Positions 45,380-56,693 of a stretch of DNA of 64,000 nucleotides are shown here, piece after piece. This DNA is from Trissonchulus latispiculum (taxonomy: Eukaryota > Nematoda > Enoplea > Enoplida > Ironidae), in contig JASAND010010611.1 in assembly GCA_030248195.1 (NCBI GenBank), positions 1 to 64,000 of the forward strand, read 5' to 3'. The notes beneath the pieces were generated by a model that saw only the letters and a program-made list of their open reading frames with translations, did not search any database and had not been told where the DNA came from. Each line of letters begins with the position of its first letter. Position 1 is the first letter of the stretch. The position numbers were made by a program, and so were the translations under genes.

Positions 45380-46387
45380 GAATAAAAATGCTCCGGTGGA
45401 GCATGAAAAATGCAATATGGGTGACATTCGGTTGTAAATGGACAGAGGACTAGGTTTTAAAGCGTTAATATGGGAGGGGCAGGTTGTAATCTAGTATATA
45501 CTTGCAGGCCATGCTGACAAATCGTACAATTTTCCGAAGAACTGCCAATAGCAATATATAGCAAGCAGCAGCCGATAGAAACTCTGGACAGTTTTCGCGA
45601 ATATGGGTTGTTCAGCGAAGCTGGTCCATATTAGTGCACTTTTAACCTAGTCCTCCTGGCATTTACAACCTGCCCCTCCCATATTAACGCTTTAAAACCT
45701 AGGGGAAGTTTCATAAAAATATTTCTCTACTAGACTCGACTACTAGCGGAGTCTAGTAGTCGAGTCAAGTAGCTAATCTGTTTCATAAAACTTTCCCGAT
45801 CCGGCGAGTGCACGCACTAGATTTGCGAGTCTAGTGGGTAGCTAAGTGCGAGTAGCTGTAACTGCTTCTTGCTAGTTGCCGTTTCATAAAACTTTAGCTG
45901 CTGGAGGCTACCCCGCTACTAGCAGCAGTCTAGTTCTCTAGTGAATTTTGACTAGAGAACTTTCAGAAAAAGTGTTATAACTTTCGCGTGTTTTTACACT
46001 ATTACTTAGAAATTTTTATAACGTGAAGCAAAATCTTTTCTTTCCGGTGTCCTAAAGTTTCAAATTATTTAGTTTACATGCAGAAAAGACAGGATTTTTA
46101 AAGAATTACCTTTTGTTTTGGGAATACCTATACTAGCATACTTGCAACTCGCACTAGCAATGCTAGTGCCGCTAGTAGTAGCAGAACCGTAGCTAATTTT
46201 TGTCGAGTCCCTGAAAATTTTTATGAAACACCTTCCTTTGTAACTCGCACTTGTCTTGTGAGTACTAGCATGCTAGCACTCGCATGCTAGTTCAATTTTT
46301 ATGAAACTGCCCCCTAGTCCTCTGTCCATTTACAACCGAATGTCACCCATATTGCAGTTTTCATGCTCCACCGGAGCATTTTTATTC
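45380..46387. mobile_element. Palindromic element, interrupted
   Basis: GAATAAAAATGCTCCGGTGG and its complement at the two ends. The left arm 45380-45495 (GGTGACATTCGGTTGTAAAT, AGGACTAGGTTTTAAAGCGT) pairs with 45660-45702 plus 46313-46387, the latter separated by the insertion at 45703-46312. Confidence 0.85.
45703..46312. mobile_element. 610-bp element of TTTCATAAAA and CTAGTA arrays
   Basis: Ends GGGAAGTTTC / GAAACTGCCC with 5-bp duplication CCTAG (45698-45702, 46313-46317); the opposite arm of the host element confirms the empty site. Filled with GTTTCATAAAACTTT and short ACTAG/GACTAG palindromes in both orientations. Confidence 0.8.
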
Positions 46388-46604
46388 TCGTCCTATTTCA
46401 TTTTTAAGGTTCTCAGTAAAAAGCAAAAACGTTAAAGCTGTGTGAAAGAAACTTTAAAAATTCCGTCAATCATTAATCGTCAACCGAAAGTACAGAACAA
46501 AGAAGCTTGAAAAGTTCCAAGCTCTTCCTTTTTCTCTATTTTGACAGAAATCCAACATCCAGTACCCATGGCTGCAATAGTTTTAGTTACTGTATTTAGC
46601 ATAT

Positions 46605-47238
46605 AGCACTCTACTGCAGCGCAACCAAATGCAAACTTTACTGTTAGTGAAGGAAACTCATAAAACACGATTTGCAATGCTCTGCCGCACTTGTGTGCAA
46701 GATTTCGGACAATTACAACTCATCTGTTGCTAGTTATAGGCCGTGCTGTGCTTCAGCAGCACTCTATTGCAGCGCAACCAGATGCAAACTTTACTGTCGG
46801 TGAAGGAAACTCATACGGCACGATTTGCAATGCTCTGCCGCACTTGTGTGCAAAATTTCGGACTATAGCAACTTACCTGTAGCTAGTTACAGGCCGTGCT
46901 GTACTTCAGCAGCACTCTACTGCAGCGCAACCAGATGCAAACTTTACTGTCGGTGAAGGAAACTCATACGGCATGATTTGCAATGCTCTGCCGCACTTGT
47001 GTGCAAAATTTCGGACGATTGCAACTTACCTGTAGCTAGTTATAGGCCGTGCTGTACTTCAGCAGCACTCTACTGCAGCGCAACCAGATGCAAACTTTAC
47101 TGTCGGTGAAGGAAACTCATGCGGCATGATTTGCAATGCTCTGCCGCACTTGTGTACAAAATTTCGGACGATTGCAACTTACCTGTAGCTAGTTATAGGC
47201 CGTGCTGTACTTCAGCAGCACTCTACTGCAGCGCAACC
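46605..47238. repeat. 153-bp tandem satellite, four full units plus part of a fifth
   Basis: AGCACTCTACTGCAGCGCAA recurs at 46605, 46758, 46911, 47064 and 47217, exactly 153 bp apart. Units are over 90% alike. 153 is 51 codons, so a frame (IGRAVLQQHSTAAQPDANFT) repeats with one TAG per unit; coding is unlikely. Confidence 0.93.
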
Positions 47239-48193
47239 ACATAGTAACATCGTAATAAGTATACGAAACTTATCTATAAGTTTGTCATTAAACTATGTGT
47301 ATCGACGGTGCTGTGTTTGGGGCAGCACATACAGCACGGTGGAAGCTAGAGAGTGCACCAACTAACATAGCTACAGTTCCCCCTTACTACAGACATAATT
47401 TTCACCAAGTTTCATATGTTTAGCCGTTTACAGTAAGTCTACAGACAGCGTGCTATGGTTGCTGCATAACAGTACAGCACGATAGCAGCACCGCACAGAG
47501 CTGCGACTATGCTCATCGTGTTCAGCGATCCCGATAACCCTTATATGCGTCCCACTATATGGCCCAAAACAGCATATTTAGGCCTATTTTTGACATCTTC
47601 TGTGGAGTTGGGACTTTTCCGAAAATGGCCATTTGGACCGACTTCCTTTGTGCCGGCCGCCTGAACGGTCCAGGACCTAAATCAAAAATCTGCCAACGTT
47701 ATGCACTAGTATCCCCTCCGTACTTGTTCATGCAACAAACCGCGTGTCTCTAGCTTGTTCCCTGAGCCCTGTGGGCGTGACACAAAATGGCCGTTTTTTG
47801 GCCAAAAACGCAGTCAGGCCACTTTTGGCCGGCCGGCCAGGCGGCATGCCGGGCTGGGCAGCGAAAAAATATAGCGCGGGGCACATGGGACCATATCTGC
47901 ATTCAGAAAATATAAACCTTTCCGGCTGAAAATGCTCACATCTTTCAAACACTTCTGCACAAAATAGCCCTTTTCCAAGCGTGACTAACACAGAAAAAAA
48001 ACAAACGGACCTAACTTGTCCGGAAGTGAAAATTTTCAAAGTTGAAAATTTTGACCAAAACTTTTTTGCAACTTGTTGTACTCATCGTGCAGATTCCAAC
48101 GATACCAAACATGCCGAGTTTCGTTCAGTATTGAGCTGGCACGGTGCTCGAACGAGTCTCATAGGGCCGCGCAGCGCCTTTTACACCCATATT
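47239..48193. other. No supported gene
   Basis: Mixed-composition sequence with a GGCCGGCCGGCC patch near 47828. ORFs at 47728-48039 and its antisense have no family signature. Confidence 0.45.
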
Positions 48194-48597
48194 CTGGCAT
48201 TTTTTAGGGTTTTGAAAGTGGGGGAGGGCTTCGCCCCCCCCTAGGGAGGGGGAAGGGGGGGGCGGGGCGCCCCCGAAAAGTGGGGGGGGGCGAACCAAAG
48301 GTGTAAAATACCAAAATTTTTAGCGAAAAATTAGCATTTTTAAGGTAAAAACGCAAAAAATCTCTGTTTTTAAGCTGAAAATGAGCTGATAAGTCCATAA
48401 ATTAGCTAAAAATTGAGAAAATTTTTGAAAATTTGACCTCAAAAACCTAATTTTTCGACACTTTTGGGCGACCCCCAAAAAAGTGGGGGGGGGCTTGCCG
48501 AAAAGTGGGGAGGGGATGAAAGTGGGGGGCTCCGAAAAGTGGAGGGGGAACCAAAAAGTGGGGCGCCCCCCACACCCCCCCACTAAAAAAATGCCAG
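48194..48597. mobile_element. Element with CTGGCATTTTTTAG ends
   Basis: CTGGCATTTTTTAG at 48194 and CTAAAAAAATGCCAG ending at 48597; G-rich then C-rich flanks (GTGGGGGAGGGCTTCGCCCC, GGGGCGCCCCCCACACCCCC). Ends resemble the CTGGCTTATTTTTA family. Confidence 0.7.
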
Positions 48598-48630
48598 ATA
48601 TAGGGGGTCGCTCTCGCGCCCCCCTATAAT

Positions 48631-48689
48631 AGGGCAATTTTTGAAAAATGCTAGAAACGATGTAATTTGATAAAATTTATTAGTCTATC
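48631..48689 (+). repeat. 59-bp direct repeat, copy 1
   Basis: AGGGCAATTTTTGAAAAATG through ATTTATTAGTCTATC recurs at 49797-49855 with one difference. The two copies bracket the hAT-like element and AT-rich DNA, as in a segmental duplication or LTR-like remnant. Confidence 0.85.
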
Positions 48690-48722
48690 CAGTGTTTTTT
48701 TCGCCGACGGCTTATGTGTAAC

Positions 48723-49031
48723 CAAGGCCGCACCCAGGGGGGGGGGGTTCAAGGGATCTAGACCCCCCCCCCTTTACGGATGACAAAATGGAAAATTTTT
48801 GCTATTTTTATGGCAAAAACAGCTATTTTTAAAAAATTTTCGCGCCTTCGGCGCGATAATTTACTTTTTGCAAGAAATAAACGTCTAATGTACTGTTTTT
48901 GGACAAAAAAGCAAACATTTTTCAACTTCTGGGGGGCTCCGCCCCCCAGACCCCCCTTGCGTACCTTGGACCCCCCCCTTGCGTTTTACCTTGGACCCCC
49001 CCCCCTTTTCAAAATCCTGGGTGCGGGCCTG
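48723..49031. mobile_element. 309-bp hAT-like element (CAAGGCCGCACCC ends)
   Basis: CAAGGCCGCACCCAGG and CCTGGGTGCGGGCCTG ends, perfect 8-bp duplication TGTGTAAC (48715-48722, 49032-49039). Contains a CTGGGGGGCTCCGCCCCCCA hairpin and a GCGCCTTCGGCGCG hairpin. Confidence 0.9.
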
Positions 49032-49918
49032 TGTGTAACGTTACACACGTCTCCAAAATTTTTTGCTATTTTTCGGAAAAAAGTGTGTAACTACCTAAAA
49101 ATTTTTAATTGCTTTAATTAGTAAGTTTAATTAGTAACTTTAATTTAATTAGTTTTGCTTAACACATCATGTATATAATTATAATTTATTATATATATAA
49201 CTTCCAACTACGTAATTTTAGAAGCCGCTTCTTTATAGTAAAATTTAAAAATCTTTCTTACTTACAGCAGTATTTGGTGAAGTTTCACCAAATCAGATCG
49301 ACAAAATTAAAAAATTGAGCAGTTACATCGATGATTTGCATTTATTGGTTTTGACTTGATAGAACGAAAAAAACACCAGTGCACCGAAGGAGCATAATTT
49401 TTTAAAAGGCCTTCTGTCGCACAAACTTTGCAAGGAACCAGTCAAATTTTGCTTCATAAACAGAAAATATTTGGTGTGTACGCGTTTTTAATACAAGAAC
49501 GAACAAATATAACAAATATAATGTGCATTCTTAAATACCAAAAATAAAATGTAATACATGGAGCAAACGGGGGGTCTGGGGGGCGAAGCCCCCCAGAAAC
49601 GGCAAATATGTGGCAACAAATGAATGCGCCTTGAAAAAAGTTCCGACCAATTGGTAAAATTTGTCCAAAATTTTGGTGTAACGTTACACAGTCGTCAATT
49701 TTTTTTTGCTATTTTCCAGAAAAAAGTGTGTAATTACACGCGTTTTTGAGCACAGCATCAAGCGGTCAGGTTTCATAAAGTTTAATACATAATCATAGGG
49801 CAATTTTTGAAAAATGCTAGAAACGGTGTAATTTGATAAAATTTATTAGTCTATCGTGTAGAGAATGGTTTTTAAGTTCATTTGGCTGTTAAAATCCAAA
49901 ATTGGAAATGTCCTGGGT
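49032..49918. other. No gene; repeat-derived AT-rich sequence
   Basis: Contains the second 59-bp direct repeat (49797-49855), two GTGTAACGTTACACA palindromes (about 49032, 49677) and a GGGGGTCTGGGGGGCGAAGC hairpin at about 49569. Confidence 0.6.
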
Positions 49919-50470
49919 CATAGGTGTAAGGTGGGGGGGGGGGTTGGGGGGGGTAGCCCCCCCCAAGCCTTTTTACAACCCTCCCCCAAAACTTTTTGGG
50001 GGGGGACGTCCCCCCCCCCCACTGGGGGGGGGGGGGGGGGGGGGGTAGTCGCGCCGAAGGCGCGAAAAATGGCCAAAAATTGGGTATTTTTAGGGTAAAT
50101 TTTGAAAAAATTTTCAAAACTGTCCAAATTTTTGGCTTAAACTGTTTAGTATTATGAGAAATACACGTTTTTAACTGTATTATGGATCTTATAACTCATT
50201 ATTGACCTTATTTTGGACTTGGAAACATGTTGGCAATCAAGTTTTTGAGTTTAAAAGCACTGTCTAATGTTAAAATTACTTTATGGTTAGATGTTTTTTA
50301 TCATTAGAAACGGCTGAAAATGCGATTTTTGGCATAAAAAATGAAAAATTTTTTTGGGGGAGGGTTGGGGGGGTCCTGGGGGGGGGGTTGGGGGGGGGTC
50401 GCCAGAGGGGGCCCCCCCAGAAAATGTTGGGGGGGAGCCTCCCCCACCCCAAATCTCCGTTACACCTATG
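49919..50470. mobile_element. 552-bp element with CATAGGTGTAA ends, copy 1
   Basis: CATAGGTGTAAGGTGGGG at the left, CGTTACACCTATG at the right, exact 8-bp duplication TCCTGGGT (49911-49918, 50471-50478). About 95% like the copy at 51394. Long G runs dominate both ends. Confidence 0.92.
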
Positions 50471-50575
50471 TCCTGGGTCCTCCAGTGCTGAAATGGCACT
50501 TTCAGGGTTTTTGGCCCCTAGCTAGCCAGGCAAGCAAAATTATCTAAATCTGACAGCATAGGGTGATGCAGCGTC

Positions 50576-50978
50576 CTGGCTTATTTTTACTGGGGGGGGG
50601 GGGGGGGGGCGGGCGGGCCGCCCCCCCACCCGGCAACCTCCCCCCCCCCCATTCGAGGTTCCCCCCATAAATTTTTACCTCCCCCCATAAGCCAAAAAAT
50701 TGCCAGATTTCACCATTTTTACCCTAAATTTTCAAAAATTTTTCCGGCTTCGCCGGAATTTTAACGAAATTTTCGCTATTTTAGCGTAAAAACACCTAAA
50801 ATTAGTCATTTTTTAGCGATTTTTGGCAATTTTTACACAAAAAACGTAAAAATTTGCAAAATCTATTTTAAAAATATGCCCCCCCCCCAACTTTTGGTGA
50901 GCCCCCACCCCATCGATGGGGGGGGGGGGGGAATTGAGCCCCCCCCCCCCCATAAATTTTGGCCTAAAAATAAGCCAG
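50576..50978. mobile_element. CTGGCTTATTTTTA-end element, copy 2
   Basis: Reverse complement of the element at 34024-34347, with matching CCGGCTTCGCCGG hairpin. GCGTCCT abuts both ends. Poly-G and poly-C runs have expanded relative to copy 1. Confidence 0.85.
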
Positions 50979-51393
50979 GCGTCCTCGATAGTACCGTGCT
51001 AATAGTGTCGAATTGTTTCCCTGATTGGTTGTTAAAAAATTTTTCAAAAAAAATTGGGTGGGGTTTCCCCCCAAAGTGGGTTTTTCCCCGCCACATTTGG
51101 CAATGTGCCAGACCAACGGTGCATCGGATCGATCTAATTCTGGCTGTGTGCAAAGAGGAAGACTTGCCATCATTGCAGATATTTGCAAAACTTTTCTATC
51201 CCAACTCTGTCAAAAGTTACATCGGTCCAAACTTTTGCAAAATTTTGGCATGGTTGGACCAAAAAGTAGGTGTCATTTTCAAAATGTCATAAAATGAGCA
51301 GGAGTGAACCAAATGACTTGATCTTTGCACACATAGGTAAGAAAGAGTCGCGCTTTCTGCTGCTATGTTTTGGAGCTCATAGATAGCTCCAAC
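50979..51393. other. No supported gene
   Basis: Contains a GTGGGTTTTTCCCCGCC motif like the repeats at 34540-36980. Short ORFs here show no family match. Confidence 0.45.
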
Positions 51394-51938
51394 CATAGGT
51401 GTAAGGTGGGGGAGGGGGGGGGGGTGGGGGGTGGGGGGGGGGGGGTGGCCCCCCCGCAAGCCTTTTTCAACCCTCCCCCAAAAATTTTTGGGGGGGACGT
51501 CCCCCCCCCACTGGGGGGGGGGGAGGTCGCGCCGAAGGCGCGAAAAATGGCCAAAAATTGGGTATTTTTTGGGTAAATTTTGTAAAAATTTTCAAAAATG
51601 TCCAAATTTTTGGCTTAAACTGTTTATTATTATGAGAAATACACGTTTTTAACTGTATTATGGATCTTATGACTCAATATTGTCTTTATTTTGGACTTGG
51701 AAACATGTTGGTAATCAAGTTTTTGAGTTTAAAACCACTGTCTAATGTTAAAATTACTTTATGGTTAGATGTTTTTTATCATTAGCAACGGCTGAAAATG
51801 CGATTTTTGGCATAAAAAATGAAAAATTTTTTGGGGGAGGGTTGGGGGGGGTCCTGGGGGGGGGGGTCGCCAGAGGGGCCCCCCCAGAAAATGTTGGGGG
51901 GGGAGCCTCCCCCACCCCAAATCTCCGTTACACCTATG
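51394..51938. mobile_element. 545-bp element with CATAGGTGTAA ends, copy 2
   Basis: Same ends and interior as 49919-50470, with its own exact 8-bp duplication GCTCCAAC (51386-51393, 51939-51946), which shows independent transposition rather than segmental duplication. Confidence 0.92.
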
Positions 51939-52086
51939 GCTCCAACCCATGGTTCAGGAGGCGGGTGGGTTTTTTCCCCCCAAAAAGGGGGTGGGTTTTT
52001 TCCCCCCATGGCTATAATTTGTATTATGATCTTAAAGTACAAGACTCGAACTTTCATTTGCACTAGATTTTGTATCTCTATCATGT

Positions 52087-52569
52087 GGGATGCTACTTTC
52101 ATTTTACCGGTGTCAAAGTAATGGAATATCCGGTCGATTTCCGGTTCTGAGCTTTGAAATTTGAGATTTCATGGGCTATTATCTCAGTATCCGGTTGGTC
52201 CGGAAGTCAAATTATTTCATTAAAATGACAGTTTGTCTATCTAAAAATGGTTCAAAAATAAGTTATGTTGCGTGCGACAAAGCTAAGCGTATGGGATCAA
52301 ATCGCATATCCGGTTAACAATTACACAAAACAAGCAAAATCAGCACGTTTTTAAAACGCTATCATTCAAAAATTACAGCAGATATGAAGTAATGTGAGGT
52401 TGATGCTTGTTAGGGATAGACAAAATGTCATTTTAATGAAATAATTTGACTTCCGGACCAACCGGTTACTGAGATAATAGCCCATGAAATCTCAAATTTC
52501 AAAGCTCAGAACCGGATATCGACCGGATATTCGATTACTTTGACACCGGTAAAGTGAAAGTAGCATCCC
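52087..52569. mobile_element. Palindromic element with ATCCGGT motifs
   Basis: GGGATGCTACTTTCATTTTA and complement at the ends; arms including GGGCTATTATCTCAGTATCC and its inverse pair 52087-52240 with 52418-52569. No duplication recognised. Confidence 0.8.
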
Positions 52570-53018
52570 AAATATTCATTGTGCCAAAAACTAACATTTT
52601 TTTCCGCGATTCCGAGCACCAGACCGGAAAAACCGATTTTTCCGGTATATTTCGCACCGGATACGACCATAAAACACGCAATTTTGGTCCAAATTGGACA
52701 AAATTTCGTATATAGACTAATCTCGATCCGTTGAATCCAAACATTCAATCAGTGAAACTGTACGACCTACCCATCTTGTTGTACAGTTTTTGTGACCTAG
52801 ACATCCGGTTACCGGACATTGACCGGATGTGACCGCATTTTCGGAGATGTCTTGGGCCAAGGACCAGTGTGCTAGAGTATGAATGAATTAGCATTGTCTT
52901 TCCAAATCTGAAACGTTTTTATAGATTTGACATCCGGTAACCGGATATAGACCGGATATAATGGTTCTACCAGAATCCTACCCTCCTCCTCAGGTTTCTA
53001 AAAATATATACTTTATGC
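52570..53018. other. No gene; scattered CCGGTTACCGGATAT motifs
   Basis: At least eight copies of ACCGGATAT or ATCCGGT at 52630-52960 continue the motif of the preceding palindromic element, suggesting a larger degraded relative. Confidence 0.5.
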
Positions 53019-55116
53019 TAGTGCTGGGACCGGTTCCGATTTTTGAAACCGGTTCCGGTTCCGGTTCTTGACTACCGGTTCCGGTTCCGGTTCCGGTTCC
53101 GGTTCTAGCTACCGGTTCCGGTTCCAATTGGTATTTTTGATAAAAAGGTAAAATCACACGGTTTTTTATTTTTTTGACAATTGCTATAAAAACTTAATAT
53201 GTTTAACTGCACAAAGCTATGAACATGTTTTAAACAGTGTTTTGCTTACTTTTTACTATGTTACTTATATACAAATATTTACTGTGAAAAAGATATAGTC
53301 TGTTTCATTTTTACCAATATGTTGAACAAATTTTAGCTACCAGGGGCCTGTTGCATAAAACTACATTTACTACACTACATTGTCTACATAAAATGTAGCA
53401 ACAACTACACAGTTGCATAAAAATATGTAGCTACAACCTACATTCTACACAAAAATGTAGCTTTCCTACATATTCCCATAGTTCAAATGATGATTCCCAC
53501 AATTATGAAAAGGTAAGGAAAGTTCTCACGGTTCTGAAAGTTCTCATCTTGTTTTAATGTAGGGCCCGGTTCCGATTTTTGAAACCGGTTCCGGTTCTAG
53601 CTACCGGCTCCGGTTACAATTGGTATTTTTGACACAAAACTAAAATCACGCAATTTTGTGTATTTTTGAAAATTGCTACCAAAACGAGATGTATTTGACT
53701 GCATACGACTGTATGAAAAAACAGCAACTAACAGTGGTCTAACCCTCTGTAGGTAATGTAGCTACATTTTCTACAAATTTTCTTTCTACACAGTATAGCA
53801 AGTATTTTATGCAACCCAAGAATACATCTACACAAAAATGTAGAAAATGTAGCATTGTGGGAAACTACATTTATGTAGCACAGCTATGTAGCTACACAAA
53901 AACGTAGAAATTTTTATGCAACCCAATTGCTACATTTACACTACAATGTAGGCAATGTAGTTTTATGCAACAGGCCCCAGAGCTTACCAAAACACCTGCT
54001 AAGTATTCTCAATTTAGATAAACATTTAGCTACTGCCCTTCAGAAAGCGAACGTCGCACAGAACTTTCCTCGACCAATTTCAAGCAGTCCAATAAAATTT
54101 GCATATCGATTCAACAACTACAGTTACAACATTACAAAGCTTAATCATTGAAAAAGCAGCTAATCTCATCTCGGGTCGAAGATTTTTTGAGATTGAAAAC
54201 TATAGCAGAAAACATTGGGGAAAATCGTTGAACGAGAATTGAAACTTTTCGAGCACTTATGCAGCACACAGGTACAACTAACTTCATACCTTTAAAACCA
54301 AATATTGTATGTTATGTACAATAAATAGAATCAAGCTGCTAAGTTTTTATTTTACATAGAACTTGTTTTAATTTTTGTAGCTGAAATAAACAAATTTGTA
54401 ACAAAAGAGCGCTATTCCCTATCAAGTCATAAACCTATATATAAGCAAAAAGTACTAAAATATTACTATGAAATATGAAAATTTTTAATAGACCATCAAA
54501 GGCATTCTTTTCCGGCAGCGCTAGCCAATTGCTTTGCTATTAATTAAATAAGAACGGTACCTCAGGGATACTGTTGCTCAGCTTAACCCTTTTCTAGAGT
54601 TGCGCCTTCAGTATACTGGTTTACTTCAGTTGAAGTTTGCACACAAATTGCAGAGGCAACAGCTAAAGCTGGAAGAGTTGCCGTAAAGCATCAAATCCTT
54701 AATGCTTACCTTTGTCATCCTTAAAGAAGAGTTAACATTGAATATACCTTAGTTTTTCTTTTTCTATAACGTTTTCAGAAAACTTAAAACATTGACTGAA
54801 AACTGTTATTAAAGACATCGTAAAATTGATATCAAATCTTCTGCCATTTACACAACAACTTTCAAAAACAAAATTTCATATCTAAATATAAGTACCAAAA
54901 TAAAGTTAAATTCCAAATGCTAAATTCAAATTACTAAGAAATTTTAAAATTTTACAAAATAAACCTTGATTGAAGTTTCAAACAGCCAAAATTAACACTA
55001 GAACCGGCCGGTTCCAAAAGCCACCGGTTCCGGTTCCGGTTCTAAAAATCCTACCGGTTCCGGTTTCGGTTCCGGTTCCGGTTCTACCGGTTCTTTTGGA
55101 ACCGGTCCCAGCACTA
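53019..55116. mobile_element. Non-autonomous hAT element with CCGGTT arrays
   Basis: TAGTGCTGGGACCGG at the left and CCGGTCCCAGCACTA at the right fit hAT ends; target duplication CTTTATGC / CTTTATAC (seven of eight). Arrays of CCGGTTCCGGTTCCGGTT lie at 53033-53125 and 54996-55107. The AT-rich interior has no transposase frame. It carries the element at 53343-53978. Confidence 0.85.
53343..53978. mobile_element. 636-bp element of TTGCATAAAA and CTACATT arrays
   Basis: GGGGCCTGTTGCATAAAACT and its complement end the element; the body is dense in TGTAGCTACA-type words in both orientations. At about 53566-53740 it contains a further fragment homologous to the left end of the surrounding hAT element. 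Confidence 0.8.
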
Positions 55117-55176
55117 CTTTATACAGGCTAACTTCAAAGGTTAACTCAGGATAAGCGCTCACAGTTCGGTTATAAG

Positions 55177-55197
55177 ATTTTTTGGTCAGACTTTAGT
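55177..55197. repeat. Solitary transposon end, family of 13544-14893
   Basis: ATTTTTTGGTCAGACTTTAG is the complement of the CTAAAGTCTGACNNAAAAAT terminal motif. No partner end found. Confidence 0.5.
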
Positions 55198-55244
55198 ATC
55201 ATCATTGCTACCATCATCAGCACACGTTCTGCAACAAATGTTTG

Positions 55245-55750
55245 ATTTGTTTCAGTAGCCGATTTTGGTTTCAGTTTCAGTTTCAGTTTCAGTCGGTGGT
55301 CCGAAATAGTTTCAGTTTCAGTTTCAGTTTCAGTCGGCGGACCAAAATAGTTTCAGTTTCAGTTTAAGTTTCAGTCGGCAACGTAAAATAATTTCAGTTT
55401 CAGTTTTAGTTTCAGTCAGAGTTTCAGTTTCAGTTTCAGTTCACTTTAAAATGAACGGTTTCCAGCCTTCTGAGTTGACATGAAGCACAATTTGATGCAT
55501 TGCATTGATTTCAGCATCCCCTGCAGCCGTACTAACAGAATTGAAGCTCAAAACCTTCAAAATGTCAAGTTTTGAGGAAAGACTGAAACTTGTTTCAGTC
55601 AGAGTTTCAGTTTTTTACCCAAGTTAGTTTCAGTTTCAGTTTCAGTTTCAGTCGGCAGCCTAAAAAAGTTTCAGTTTCAGTTTCAGTTTCAGGTCTCTTC
55701 TCAAAATAGTTTCCGTTTCAGTTTCAGTTTCAGTGACCGAAACATCACTA
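55245..55750. mobile_element. TTTCAG hexamer arrays with one hAT-type end
   Basis: Several runs of (GTTTCA)n in blocks separated by GTCGGNNNNCNAAAATA. The right end reads ACCGAAACATCACTA, complement of TAGTGATGTTTCGGT, a hAT-like terminus. The left terminus is missing or degenerate. Confidence 0.6.
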
Positions 55751-56360
55751 CATAGTCATGGGTCATTCATTTCTTTTATTTCTATTTTTCTTAATTCTTT
55801 ATAAATCCTAAATTATAGGGTTTTTCCACTTCATTAAATTTACCCAGGGTTTTTTTCTTTTTCCTAAATTAGATTCCTTGGTTTTGTTTGTAAATTATTT
55901 AAGGAGGTCCTGCCTTGTCTCTTGCTTTTATAATGTACGATTATATGCATTTATATAAACGTACATTTGGTATTTGTGTATGTATGTTCCTAATCCCTAT
56001 GCGTGTAGTTGTACGCGCTCTTTCCCCTACGTCGGCTAATTTTAGGTAGTTCACTGCCTCTGTTTGTGTAGTTGCTTTCACTTAACTTTCGTTTCTTTCA
56101 CAACTATCATGCTTTCATTTTGTTAGATTTTTCACATTTTTCTGAGGCTTAGTTTAGATTCTTTGTGTTTGCTGGGGAATGCATTAAGTCCTGGGCAACC
56201 CACGACTTTGCATGTGTTACAGCCTTTGGAGAACGTACTGTAGAGTCACTTTGGCAGTGGTTCTGAAAATATGCAATAAGGGTACCTTATTGCGTGTTTT
56301 CGTTGGTTTCTAGGAGAAGTCACTCCAGCTAGCTTGTAGGCCGAAGCTCGTTTGCAACAT
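55751..56360. other. No supported gene
   Basis: T-rich sequence leading into the tandem array; no motif recognised. Confidence 0.5.
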
Positions 56361-56693
56361 GTTAACCATGCTGCTGTTATTGTGTTTTCAGAATTAATTC
56401 TATATGCGATTTGATCCAGTGCTGTAATTCTGAATTTATTCTACTCTGAGAATCTCTCATCAAATATCTGGGTTCGTTACGATCATCAGATATTTCATTA
56501 CTACTTCACTTACAACGACTTGCCTTGCCTCGTTGCCTAGTTTATGGGCAACGAATTTTCATTCTTGGTAAGAAAGGACTTTCCCGAACGACGCGGTCCA
56601 CGCCCCCCTCGTACCCCTGGTGATTGTGGTCAAGAAAAACTAGTTTTTTTCCGCAATAGTGTTTTTCGGAAAAAGCCCAACCCTATTATTTAG

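Noticed and set aside
46691..46882. 63-aa ORF in the 153-bp satellite
   Set aside because: Each unit carries a stop, and the pattern follows from the period being divisible by three.
48204..52102. Many Pro/Gly-rich ORFs on both strands
   Set aside because: Translations of poly-G/poly-C runs in non-autonomous elements.
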